A stretch of DNA of 5,626 nt, taken from NCBI GenBank assembly GCA_947627835.1, contig CANQXM010000075.1, positions 1 to 5,626 on the forward strand, read 5' to 3'. Positions 1-5,626 of the stretch are shown here, piece by piece. How positions within the stretch are numbered: position 1 is the first letter of the stretch; every line of letters starts with the position of its first letter. Position numbers and translations under genes: made by a program. The DNA is from an uncultured Bacilli bacterium. GTDB lineage: Bacteria > Bacillota_I > Bacilli_A > RF39 > UBA660. The notes under the pieces are model-generated. The model saw only the letters and a list, made by a program, of their open reading frames with translations. It searched no databases and had not been told where the DNA came from.

Positions 1-554
1 TAGTTCAACTTTTCCCACGTGACTTTAACGCCAAGGAAGAACTTACCCAATACTTAGATGCTTGGAATGAAGGAAAAGATCCTGATGATCAATTAGTTTA
101 CACAGATCAAGCAGAAATTGTTTCTTCCCTTTCTGGAAATATTATGGATGCCATCACCATTGTCTTAGTAGCATTTAGTAGTATTTCTTTAATCGTATCT
201 TCCATTATGATTGGAATTATTATGTATATATCCGTCCTAGAACGTACAAAAGAAATCGGAATCTTAAGAAGTTTGGGAGCAAGAAAAAAAGATATCGCTC
301 GCGTATTCAATTCAGAAACATTTATCATTGGAGTCACTTCTGGTTTCATTGGTATTTTAATTGCTAGATTGTTACTATTCCCAGTAAATGACATCTTAAA
401 GAATTTAACAGACTTAGATAATGTTGCAGTCATGAATCCACTTCATGCCATCATCCTAGTTACCATCAGTGTTATTTTAACCCTAATAGGGGGATGGATA
501 CCTGCTAAATTAGCAAGCAAAAAAGATCCAGTCGAAGCACTACGAAGCGAATAA
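1..554 (+). CDS. ABC transporter permease, C-terminal part (MacB/FtsX family), 5' truncated
   Basis: The reading frame is open from position 3 to the TAA at 552-554 and gives 183 visible residues; the start lies outside the window. The first ~47 residues look like the end of an extracytoplasmic domain (soluble, with a YTDQAEIVSSL segment). Three membrane helices follow, encoded at about 144-236, 318-386 and 450-512. Between the first two is the family's conserved cytoplasmic coupling segment ERTKEIGILRSLGARKKDI, and the protein ends with the typical PAKLASKKDPVEALRSE tail. These are hallmarks of FtsX/MacB-type permeases, which work with an ABC ATPase in export or envelope-stress transport. 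The segments resemble Bacillota proteins in which the ATPase is fused to the N-terminus of the permease, but that part is not visible and the substrate cannot be read. An internal ATG at 144 is not the start, because the frame continues upstream with family-like sequence. Confidence 0.92.
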   Translation, partial: VQLFPRDFNAKEELTQYLDAWNEGKDPDDQLVYTDQAEIVSSLSGNIMDAITIVLVAFSSISLIVSSIMIGIIMYISVLERTKEIGILRSLGARKKDIARVFNSETFIIGVTSGFIGILIARLLLFPVNDILKNLTDLDNVAVMNPLHAIILVTISVILTLIGGWIPAKLASKKDPVEALRSE

Positions 555-560
555 AAGAAA

Positions 561-596
561 AATTTAAAAAGATAGCAAAAACTATCTTTTTAAATT
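561..596 (+). terminator. Intrinsic terminator after the ABC permease
   Basis: A perfect 15-bp inverted repeat (561-575 with 582-596) encloses a 6-nt loop, CAAAAA. It begins six bases after the permease stop codon. The GATAG/CTATC core is followed by a TTTTT run that pairs with an AAAAA run in the left arm, the usual layout of A/T-flanked terminators. The symmetry means it could also work on the minus strand, but no minus-strand gene is nearby. It separates the permease transcript from the padR operon. Confidence 0.8.
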
Positions 597-604
597 GTAT
601 TATT

Positions 605-629
605 TAGTACTTGACAATACAAGGTAGTA
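605..629 (+). promoter_or_regulatory. Candidate PadR operator (imperfect dyad over the -35 box)
   Basis: A 25-nt imperfect inverted repeat centred on 617 has outer half-sites TAGTAC (605-610) and GTAGTA (624-629). Six of the first eight positions agree with the reverse complement. It covers the -35 box, so a bound dimer would block RNA polymerase. PadR regulators commonly repress their own operons through dyads of this size, so autoregulation is the likely meaning. This is inferred from position and symmetry only. Confidence 0.5.
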
Positions 630-639
630 GAACTAAGAT
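611..639 (+). promoter_or_regulatory. Sigma-A-type promoter of the padR-HAAS operon
   Basis: A consensus -35 box TTGACA (611-616) is followed by a 17-nt spacer and a -10 box TAAGAT (634-639; four of six consensus bases). Transcription would start near 646, giving a leader of only about 14 nt that contains the GAAAGGA ribosome binding site (647-653) before the ATG at 660. The position between the upstream terminator and padR supports it. The TSS is inferred. Confidence 0.72.
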
Positions 640-659
640 ATAGATAGAAAGGAAAAAGT

Positions 660-980
660 ATGAATACACAATTTAAGAAAGGTGTTTTAGAATTAATTGT
701 TCTGGCAATTGTGGAAGAAAAAGATCGATACGGATATGAACTGGTGGAAGCCGTAAGTAAAATTATCGATGTCAATGAAGGAACCATCTATCCGATTTTA
801 AAACGTTTAACCAATGAAGGATTTTTTGAAACCTATTTTGAAGAATCCAAAGAGGGACCAATGCGTAAATACTATCACATAACGGCTCTCGGTCATAATC
901 ATTGCAACGAATTAAAAGAAGAATGGTTACAATTTTCTAAATCTGTAAACACATATATAAAAAGGAGAAAAGAAAAATGA
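660..980 (+). CDS. PadR-family transcriptional regulator
   Basis: This 106-residue protein has the length of the small (subfamily 2) PadR regulators. It is a winged-helix DNA-binding protein: the N-terminal QFKKGVLELIVLAIV helix, the YGYELVEAVSK segment, the recognition region NEGTIYPILKRLTNEGFF (about residues 39-56), and the wing ending in GPMRKYYHITALG (about 66-78) are all diagnostic. The C-terminal helix (about 80-103) is the dimerisation helix. The start is supported by GAAAGGA seven bases upstream. The gene overlaps the next one by four bases (ATGA), so the two are co-transcribed and probably translationally coupled. It most likely represses its own promoter through the dyad at 605-629. 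The effector is unknown; many PadR proteins in this arrangement answer to envelope stress or toxic compounds. Confidence 0.95.
   Translation: MNTQFKKGVLELIVLAIVEEKDRYGYELVEAVSKIIDVNEGTIYPILKRLTNEGFFETYFEESKEGPMRKYYHITALGHNHCNELKEEWLQFSKSVNTYIKRRKEK
961..979 (+). promoter_or_regulatory. Ribosome binding site and overlapping start of the HAAS gene
   Basis: AAAGGAGA (961-968) lies inside the end of padR, eight bases before the ATG at 977-979. That start codon overlaps the padR stop TGA (978-980). The strong site fixes the start and indicates that the HAAS protein is also initiated independently of pure read-through coupling. Confidence 0.8.
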
Positions 981-2389
981 AAAAAGAAGAATTTATGAAA
1001 GAATTAAAAGAAAAGCTAGACATTTTAGATGAAAAAGAAATTAAGGACATTATCGAAGAATATACCGGTTACATTGATGAAAAAGTAAAAAGCGGAAAAA
1101 CCGAAGAAGAAGCAATTAAAGACTTTGGATCCATTGATGAGTTAACAACGGAATTATTAAAAGCTTATAAAATCAATGTGAATAAAAAAGAGAAAGAAAA
1201 AAATTTCATTAATAATTTTGTAGAAAGCATTAATAATTGGATTGATAAAGTGATTCAATGTGTTTCCAAAAAATCAAATCAAGAAATTATTCGGATGATT
1301 ATTGAAATCCTCATCATATTACTAATCATCGGTCTTTGTAAAATTCCTTTTGAATTTATGGAAAAGTATGGATATAACATTTTTCAAATCTTTCAAAATT
1401 CCCTAGGAAGACTCTTGTATCGGTTATGGAAGTTTATGTTAGAAATTCTTTATTTAATCTTTGCTGTAGTGGTATTTATTAAAATTATCAATCGAAGATA
1501 CTTAGATGGAATAACAATAACCAAAAATAAAAATTCTTTAAAAAAAACAATGAAAGATGTGGTAGTAGATAAGAAACCCATAACAGAACCAAGAAAACGT
1601 GATGTTATTGATTTACTATCGAGTCTTTGCTTACTATTTTTGAAATTTATCGTCTTTTGGTTTATCTTAGGAGTCTTGTTTTATATTCTAGGACTTGCCT
1701 TTGCTTTTGGAATATGTCTCCTTTTAATGACTAAAAAAGTGTTCTATATAGGTACATACTTTGTCATCTTATCTTTATTAGTATTAGGAGTCCTCTTCTT
1801 TATTCCAATGTTTAATTTCATGATCAATCGAAAAAATAACACAAAAGCACTCCTCATTGCCTTTTTGACAAACTTTATTATCTTAGGAATTAGTATTAGT
1901 GCTTCTTCCATTGAAATTGCTACAATTGACTGGAAAAATGAATTACCCAAAGATGTAGTAATGTCTACCGAAACCAAAACGATAAAATGGAATAATACAT
2001 TATGGATTAGTGGTAATGTAACATTTGAAGAAGATGAAAACTTACCAAATGACATAGAAATCGTCTATACTTATCCAAGTGAAATCTATAAAATTAAACC
2101 AGATGTAATACGTTACAAGGAGAAAGTAATGCCAACGTGGGAATACAGTGGATATCAAAATATTATCGATTACTTGATTGAAGATTTAAAAAATCATGAA
2201 TTACATAACTATGCCATAGAACCTCAAATTACCATCAAGACTACCAAAGAAAATATTGCAATGTTAAAATTGAATGCCTTCCCAGGAAATAGCAGCTATC
2301 AACAGTGTAAAAAAGAAGTAAATACCTCAGGCTATGAAAATCTTAGTAATTATTGTAAAGAATACCTAGAAGAGTTATGGGATGATTAA
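977..2389 (+). CDS. HAAS/DUF1700 domain multipass membrane protein, PadR partner
   Basis: The 470-residue protein starts with a HAAS (DUF1700) domain at about residues 1-66, shown by EEFMKELKEKL, DIIEEYTGYIDEKV and EEEAIKDFGSIDEL. HAAS domains are the usual partners of PadR regulators and are thought to link membrane proteins to them. A charged linker leads to about six hydrophobic segments, near 103-123, 149-171, 212-230, 232-250, 256-278 and 290-311; the segments at 212-278 resemble the DUF1700 membrane core. The last ~155 residues (312-470) form a soluble domain, apparently rich in beta strands, that I do not recognise. It has two cysteines (444 and 460). Six helices would put it in the cytoplasm, but a disulfide-capable, strand-rich domain would fit better outside, so the helix count or the topology is uncertain. 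It is probably the sensor or accessory arm of the PadR module. Confidence 0.88.
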   Translation: MKKEEFMKELKEKLDILDEKEIKDIIEEYTGYIDEKVKSGKTEEEAIKDFGSIDELTTELLKAYKINVNKKEKEKNFINNFVESINNWIDKVIQCVSKKSNQEIIRMIIEILIILLIIGLCKIPFEFMEKYGYNIFQIFQNSLGRLLYRLWKFMLEILYLIFAVVVFIKIINRRYLDGITITKNKNSLKKTMKDVVVDKKPITEPRKRDVIDLLSSLCLLFLKFIVFWFILGVLFYILGLAFAFGICLLLMTKKVFYIGTYFVILSLLVLGVLFFIPMFNFMINRKNNTKALLIAFLTNFIILGISISASSIEIATIDWKNELPKDVVMSTETKTIKWNNTLWISGNVTFEEDENLPNDIEIVYTYPSEIYKIKPDVIRYKEKVMPTWEYSGYQNIIDYLIEDLKNHELHNYAIEPQITIKTTKENIAMLKLNAFPGNSSYQQCKKEVNTSGYENLSNYCKEYLEELWDD

Positions 2390-2425
2390 GAAAGACAGGA
2401 TTTTTTCCTAGTTCTTTCTTTTTTT
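2388..2425 (+). terminator. Intrinsic terminator after the HAAS gene
   Basis: The left arm starts inside the TAA stop. An 8-bp AAGAAAGA/TCTTTCTT stem (2388-2395 with 2413-2420) carries a small internal loop, then AGG/CCT (2397-2399 with 2407-2409) closes a 7-nt loop. The T-run 2419-2425 follows. It ends the padR-HAAS operon. Confidence 0.78.
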
Positions 2426-2440
2426 GTGTTAAAATAAAAA
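2422..2440 (+). repeat. Copy 1 of a 19-nt intergenic element
   Basis: The sequence TTTTGTGTTAAAATAAAAA matches 4497-4515 at 17 of 19 positions. It starts in the T-run of a terminator and ends 15 nt before the ATG of the AAA+ gene. It contains the TAAAAT -10 candidate. Low complexity makes a partial chance match possible. Confidence 0.5.
2427..2435 (+). promoter_or_regulatory. Extended -10 promoter candidate for the AAA+/ord operon
   Basis: TGTTAAAAT fits the extended -10 form TGN-TATAAT with one mismatch in the hexamer (2430-2435). No -35 box is visible 16-18 nt upstream, where the terminator stem lies. Transcription would begin near 2442, at the GAGGG ribosome binding site (2442-2446), so the leader would be about 14 nt. 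Weakly supported, but no other promoter fits the short gap. Confidence 0.45.
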
Positions 2441-2455
2441 AGAGGGTAGAAAATC

Positions 2456-3379
2456 ATGGATGATAAAATAAGCATGTTAGAAAGATATGGCGAAAATCTG
2501 ACAGATAAAACTTATCTAACCGATCCAGCAATTGCTCGTGAAGAGGAAATCAAACAATGCATCTTGACCCTATTAACACCAGAGAAAAGTGCATTGCTTG
2601 TTGGAAAGCCTGGAATTGGAAAAACGGCTATTGTCGAAGGATTAGCATATCGCATTCAAAAAGAAATGGTTCCCAAAGCTTTGCTGGGATGGGAAATCAT
2701 TAAAATTAACATTACCAGTTTACTTGGAACAACCAATACCGATGGTCAAACAGAAAATCGGATAGATTTATTAGTAAAAGAACTATCAAAAAAAGAAAAA
2801 ACAATTTTATTTATTGATGAAACCCATGTCTTAGTAAATAAAAACACAAGTGAAAATGGGGGCATTGATTTTGCCAATATGCTAAAAGCAGGACTGGATC
2901 GTGGATCCATTAAAATGATTGGAGCTACGACAACCGAAGAATATGAAACCTATATCTTACGAGATCGAGCATTCCTAAGAAGATTTCAAAAAATCGATGT
3001 AATGGAAACCAGTAAAGCAGATACTGTAAAAATATTAATGGGAACCTATCCAAAACTAGAACAACAAATTGGGGTTAAATTAGGATATACCGATTTTATC
3101 AAAGAAAAAATTATGACCTTTATTGTAGAAATGACGGATGAATACAAACGTGTTTATGAAGTAGCCAGCAGGTACCCTGACATCTGCTTGACAATCCTTG
3201 CCAATGCATTTACATATGCACTTTACGAAAATGCTGAACAAGTAAATTTAAAACATATTTATAAAGCAATTGGAAATGCTAAGAATATCTACGATGATGT
3301 CAAGAAAAAAGAAGTAATTCGTTTTAAACAAGAATTTGCAGATATTATCAAAGAAGAAAACTTAAATTTAGATGAATAG
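2456..3379 (+). CDS. Stand-alone AAA+ ATPase resembling the ClpA/ClpB D1 domain
   Basis: At 307 residues this is about a third of a normal ClpA/ClpB/ClpC and corresponds only to their first ATPase domain. In order: a YLTDPAIAREEEI lead-in (compare the Clp DPVIGR motif), Walker A GKPGIGKT (50-57) followed by AIVEGLAYRI, Walker B ILFIDETH (117-124), sensor-1 strand IGATTTEEY (155-163) and an arginine-finger segment RDRAFLRRFQ (169-178). All residues for ATP binding and hydrolysis look intact. The Clp N-domain, the coiled-coil middle domain, the second ATPase domain and any ClpP-docking loop are absent. The pore-loop region, KYRGEFEERL in typical ClpB, reads NTDGQTENRI here, so the gripping tyrosine is replaced (about T95). 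The sensor-2 GAR motif is also not evident; the matching helix reads RYPDICLTILANAF. It is therefore unlikely to be a standard unfoldase; remodelling of a partner is a guess. The start follows GAGGG by nine bases. The ord gene begins 14 nt downstream. Confidence 0.85.
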   Translation: MDDKISMLERYGENLTDKTYLTDPAIAREEEIKQCILTLLTPEKSALLVGKPGIGKTAIVEGLAYRIQKEMVPKALLGWEIIKINITSLLGTTNTDGQTENRIDLLVKELSKKEKTILFIDETHVLVNKNTSENGGIDFANMLKAGLDRGSIKMIGATTTEEYETYILRDRAFLRRFQKIDVMETSKADTVKILMGTYPKLEQQIGVKLGYTDFIKEKIMTFIVEMTDEYKRVYEVASRYPDICLTILANAFTYALYENAEQVNLKHIYKAIGNAKNIYDDVKKKEVIRFKQEFADIIKEENLNLDE

Positions 3380-3393
3380 AAGGGAAGAAAAAA

Positions 3394-4476
3394 ATGAAAA
3401 GACCAATTAAAATATTTCAAATCGGTTGTGGCAAAATGAGTAAATTTATTTTGAAATATGCAACTGAAAAAAATTGTGAAATCGTCGGTGCTGTCGATTG
3501 TAATCCAAATGTGATTGGAAAGGATGTTGGACTTCTTTTTAAAGAAGAAGAGATTGGCATAAAAGTAAATAGTTGCTTGGAATTAGAAAAGTTATTAAAA
3601 GAAACGAAACCAGACATTGCCATTGTAACAACTATGAGTGTATTAAATGATCTAGAAGAAATCCTTCGTGTTTGTGCAAGAATGGGAGTAAATACCGTAA
3701 CAACTTGTGAAGAAGCATTCTTTGCACAAAACTCAAATCCTACTTTATATGAAGAAATTAATCGTTTAGCGAAAGCCACCAATTGTACCATCGTTGGGTT
3801 AGGATACCAAGATATTTTCTGGGGAAATTTAATTTCAAATATTGCAAGTTCAACCCATCATATTACCAAAATTAAAGGAAGTTCCAGTTACAATGTCGAA
3901 GATTATGGAATTGCTTTAGCAGACGCTCATGGAGCTGGGTTTACCACGGATCGTTTTGAAAAAGAAATTGCATCTTTAGATAATATCAGTCCAGAAATGC
4001 GCCAGAAAAAAATCGAAAATCGAGAATTTATGGCAAGCTACATGTGGAATGTAGTCGGATGGCTGGCAGACAAACTAGGACTTACCATCACATCAATGGA
4101 TCAAAAATGTGTTCCGATTTTAGCAGAAAAAGATTTAGAATCAAAAACCTTAGAAATGACCGTTCAAGCTGGACTTGTTCGAGGAATGAGCGCCATTGTA
4201 ACCGCCCAAACTAAAGAAAATATTGAAATTGAAGCCGAGTGCATTGGTAAAATTTATACCGAAGAAGAAAACGATAAAAATGAATGGACCATTTATGGAA
4301 CGCCAGATACAACGATGGTTATTAATAAACCAGGAACCTCGGAGTTAACTTGTGCCGATGTAGTCAATCGAATTCCAGATATTATAAATGCAGAAAGTGG
4401 CTTTCTTCCAACAAGTAGATTAGTGGAACCAAAATATAAAGTAAAAGATTTAAATGAATACGTAATAGAGCAATAA
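3394..4476 (+). CDS. ord: 2,4-diaminopentanoate dehydrogenase (Ord)
   Basis: The 360-residue protein has an N-terminal Rossmann fold like that of dihydrodipicolinate reductase. The dinucleotide loop is IGCGKMS (10-16), with serine at the third glycine position, and an acidic residue ends the second strand (VGAVDCNP, 31-38). The middle and C-terminal parts match my recollection of clostridial Ord proteins: VTTCEEAF, GYQDIFWGNL (137-146), KGSSSYNVEDYGIALADAHGAG, FMASYMWNVVGWL, NEWTIYGTPDTT and VNRIPDIINAESGF. Ord catalyses NAD(P)-dependent oxidative deamination of 2,4-diaminopentanoate to 2-amino-4-oxopentanoate in the cytoplasm, the step between D-ornithine 4,5-aminomutase and the OrtAB thiolase. 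AAGGGA lies eight bases before the start, and 14 nt separate it from the AAA+ gene, so the two form an operon. No other ornithine pathway genes are in the window, so a related diamino acid substrate is possible. Confidence 0.8.
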   Translation: MKRPIKIFQIGCGKMSKFILKYATEKNCEIVGAVDCNPNVIGKDVGLLFKEEEIGIKVNSCLELEKLLKETKPDIAIVTTMSVLNDLEEILRVCARMGVNTVTTCEEAFFAQNSNPTLYEEINRLAKATNCTIVGLGYQDIFWGNLISNIASSTHHITKIKGSSSYNVEDYGIALADAHGAGFTTDRFEKEIASLDNISPEMRQKKIENREFMASYMWNVVGWLADKLGLTITSMDQKCVPILAEKDLESKTLEMTVQAGLVRGMSAIVTAQTKENIEIEAECIGKIYTEEENDKNEWTIYGTPDTTMVINKPGTSELTCADVVNRIPDIINAESGFLPTSRLVEPKYKVKDLNEYVIEQ

Positions 4477-4500
4477 AAATATTGTTCTATTTTTCGTTTT
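4464..4500 (+). terminator. Intrinsic terminator overlapping the end of ord
   Basis: A 12-bp stem (4464-4475 with 4480-4491, one G-U pair) has an AAAA loop and is followed by TTTTCGTTTT. The left arm is made of the last ord codons and the loop contains the end of the TAA stop (4474-4476). It ends the AAA+/ord operon while saving intergenic space. Confidence 0.75.
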
Positions 4501-4510
4501 GATTTAAAAT
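4482..4510 (+). promoter_or_regulatory. Promoter candidate for the deacetylase gene
   Basis: TTGTTC (4482-4487) and TAAAAT (4505-4510) are spaced by 17 nt. The -10 matches consensus at five of six bases; the -35 matches only at TTG. The -35 box lies in the right arm of the preceding terminator. Transcription would start near 4517, at the AAGGTG ribosome binding site. Confidence 0.5.
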
Positions 4511-4515
4511 AAAAA
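4497..4515 (+). repeat. Copy 2 of the 19-nt intergenic element
   Basis: TTTTGATTTAAAATAAAAA matches 2422-2440 at 17 of 19 positions and holds the same TAAAAT. It ends 13 nt before the next start codon and again directly follows a terminator hairpin. Confidence 0.5.
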
Positions 4516-4528
4516 TAAGGTGTTATAT

Positions 4529-5626
4529 ATGAAGGTAGAAAATGAAGAGGTTGTCGAAAAAAAAGATAAAAAAAGAATTTACATACTCCTTTTTCTCCTT
4601 CTTCTTTTTTTAGTCATCTTGCCTTTCTTAATTTATTATTTTTTTGTAAAATACATTTATGTTAAAGACTTTCAAGACAGTATAACTATTTCTTTAAATG
4701 AGCCATTTCAAATGGAAGAAATGAAAGCATGTTATGGGAATTTCTTTACCTGTACCCCCGTTTCCTATGAATACATCGGCGAAGAAGTGGATACGTCAAA
4801 AATTGCTGAATATGAAGGAAAATATCGTTTCACTTATCATGAAAAAGTAAAAGAACTAACCCAAATCATTAAAGTAGTAGACCAAGAACCACCAACCTTG
4901 GAATTTTCAAAAGAAGAAGTGATCGTCTGCCCAAATGGTACCATTTCAGAGCAAATTGCAACGTCCACAGATGCGTATGATGGCGATTTAACAGATCAAA
5001 TTACTTATCAAGTTTTAGAAGAAGAAGTGGAATACGCCATCAAAGATAGTTCAGGAAACGAAAATAAAAAAACCGTTCCGGCTCGCATCGAAGATACTGT
5101 AGCACCGACCATCGAATTAAAAGGAAATCAGACTTATTACATAAAGGTAAATGAGGAATTTACAGATCCTGGATATACAGCAAGTGATCAATGTGATGGG
5201 GATTTAACTGCAGAAGTCGAAGTAGAAAATACGATTAATACCAAAAGTCCCGGAGAATATTACTTGAAATATTCTGTAAAAGATCATTCAAATAATCAAA
5301 CAACAATCAAACGAACCATCTATGTTTATCAAGAATCAAACCAATCAAACACGGGAAAAAACATCTATTTGACATTTGATGATGGTCCAAGTATCTATAC
5401 AGATACGCTATTAAATGTATTAAAAAAATATAATGTGAAGGCAACTTTTTTTGTAACAAACAATGGACCGGATGCAGCTATTATACGTGCTTATAACGAA
5501 GGCCATACAATTGCAATCCATACAGCAACCCATAACTATCGAACCATCTGTGCCAGTGAAGATGCTTTCTTTAGTGATATTCAAAGTGTCCGAAATCGCA
5601 TTAAAAATTTAACCGGGTACGAAACC
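4529..5626 (+). CDS. Membrane-anchored polysaccharide deacetylase with Ig-like domains, 3' truncated
   Basis: The frame runs from ATG 4529, six bases after AAGGTG (4517-4522), to the window edge without a stop, giving 366 residues. Residues 1-15 are charged, and one membrane helix (about 17-41) makes it a signal-anchor protein with its body outside the cell. Three tandem Ig-like (DUF5011-like) segments follow: about 48-118 (with VDTSKIAEYEGKY and ending in IKVVDQEPP), 122-190 (DAYDGDLTDQITY) and 193-267 (EFTDPGYTASDQCDGDLT, then SPGEYYLKYSVKD). The NodB/CE4 catalytic domain begins near 277. Motif 1 is TFDDGPS (282-288, with the predicted base D284 and metal ligand D285) and motif 2 is HTATH (331-335, metal ligands H331 and H335). 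Motifs 3-5 lie beyond the edge. The domain order fits a PgdA-like peptidoglycan or surface-glycan N-deacetylase, a family linked to lysozyme resistance. The substrate is inferred. It has its own transcription unit. Confidence 0.9.
   Translation, partial: MKVENEEVVEKKDKKRIYILLFLLLLFLVILPFLIYYFFVKYIYVKDFQDSITISLNEPFQMEEMKACYGNFFTCTPVSYEYIGEEVDTSKIAEYEGKYRFTYHEKVKELTQIIKVVDQEPPTLEFSKEEVIVCPNGTISEQIATSTDAYDGDLTDQITYQVLEEEVEYAIKDSSGNENKKTVPARIEDTVAPTIELKGNQTYYIKVNEEFTDPGYTASDQCDGDLTAEVEVENTINTKSPGEYYLKYSVKDHSNNQTTIKRTIYVYQESNQSNTGKNIYLTFDDGPSIYTDTLLNVLKKYNVKATFFVTNNGPDAAIIRAYNEGHTIAIHTATHNYRTICASEDAFFSDIQSVRNRIKNLTGYET

Noticed and set aside
107..433. Minus-strand open frame opposite the ABC permease
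   Set aside because: It lies opposite family-conserved permease sequence, has no recognisable motif and no convincing ribosome binding site. It is a shadow frame.
144..554. Permease gene starting at ATG 144 as a complete small protein
   Set aside because: The frame stays open upstream to position 3 and encodes the expected extracytoplasmic segment, so this is an internal methionine of a truncated gene.
555..659. Riboswitch or small RNA in the gap before padR
   Set aside because: The gap is fully explained by a terminator and a promoter with a ~14-nt leader, leaving no room for a structured leader.
590..787. Minus-strand open frame across the padR promoter and padR start
   Set aside because: Low-complexity serine/threonine-rich translation with no family resemblance, antisense to a clear PadR gene and its promoter.
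1744..2055. Minus-strand open frame inside the HAAS gene
   Set aside because: Its hydrophobic look mirrors the membrane-coding strand opposite; no independent start signals or family features.
2456..3379. Degraded remnant of a full-length ClpB or ClpC
   Set aside because: The protein has its own start signal and stop codon, ends in a normal-looking charged tail, and keeps all ATPase motifs. Nothing resembling a D2 domain follows in any frame, because ord begins 14 nt later.
3417..3791. Minus-strand open frame inside ord
   Set aside because: Antisense to strongly conserved Rossmann-fold coding sequence, with no motif of its own.
3394..4476. Lysine-pathway DapB (dihydrodipicolinate reductase)
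   Set aside because: It is about 360 residues rather than the roughly 240-270 of DapB, and its middle and C-terminal motifs fit the 2,4-diaminopentanoate dehydrogenase group. Only the N-terminal fold is shared.
1..5626. Mycoplasma-type genetic code (TGA as tryptophan)
   Set aside because: All tryptophans in the recognised genes are TGG, and TGA acts as the stop of padR in the ATGA overlap, so the standard bacterial code fits.

Overview
The window is AT-rich DNA with every gene on the + strand, very short intergenic gaps, strong AAGG-type ribosome binding sites and standard stop usage (TGA terminates padR, and tryptophan is always TGG). This fits a low-GC Bacillota. A PadR/HAAS pair, a 2,4-diaminopentanoate dehydrogenase (a Stickland-type ornithine fermentation enzyme) and a cell-wall-type polysaccharide deacetylase suggest an anaerobic, walled, probably gut-associated Bacilli or Clostridia lineage. 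The lineage is an inference; nothing here fixes the genus.

Layout. (1) Positions 1-554 hold the C-terminal end of a MacB/FtsX-type ABC transporter permease, closed by a perfect 15-bp hairpin terminator. (2) A recognisable promoter, with an imperfect dyad over its -35 box, drives a two-gene operon. Its genes are a PadR-family repressor (660-980) and, overlapping it by ATGA, a 470-residue HAAS/DUF1700 membrane protein (977-2389). A terminator follows directly. (3) A second operon (2456-4476) has a stand-alone AAA+ ATPase resembling only the first ATPase domain of ClpA/ClpB, then 14 nt later 2,4-diaminopentanoate dehydrogenase (ord). A terminator overlaps the ord stop codon. (4) A membrane-anchored polysaccharide deacetylase with Ig-like domains starts at 4529 and runs off the right edge. 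It has no stop codon in the window.

How they fit together. The PadR/HAAS pair is a known type of envelope-related regulatory module and probably autoregulates. Ord would make 2-amino-4-oxopentanoate in oxidative ornithine breakdown, but its usual partners (ornithine aminomutase OraS/OraE and the OrtA/OrtB thiolase) are not in the window. Its partner here is an AAA+ protein that keeps the ATPase motifs but appears to have lost the substrate-gripping pore-loop tyrosine. That pairing is the least explained part of the window. The two gaps before the AAA+ gene and the deacetylase gene share one compact layout: stop codon, hairpin, T-run, a nearly identical 19-nt element containing TAAAAT, ribosome binding site, start.
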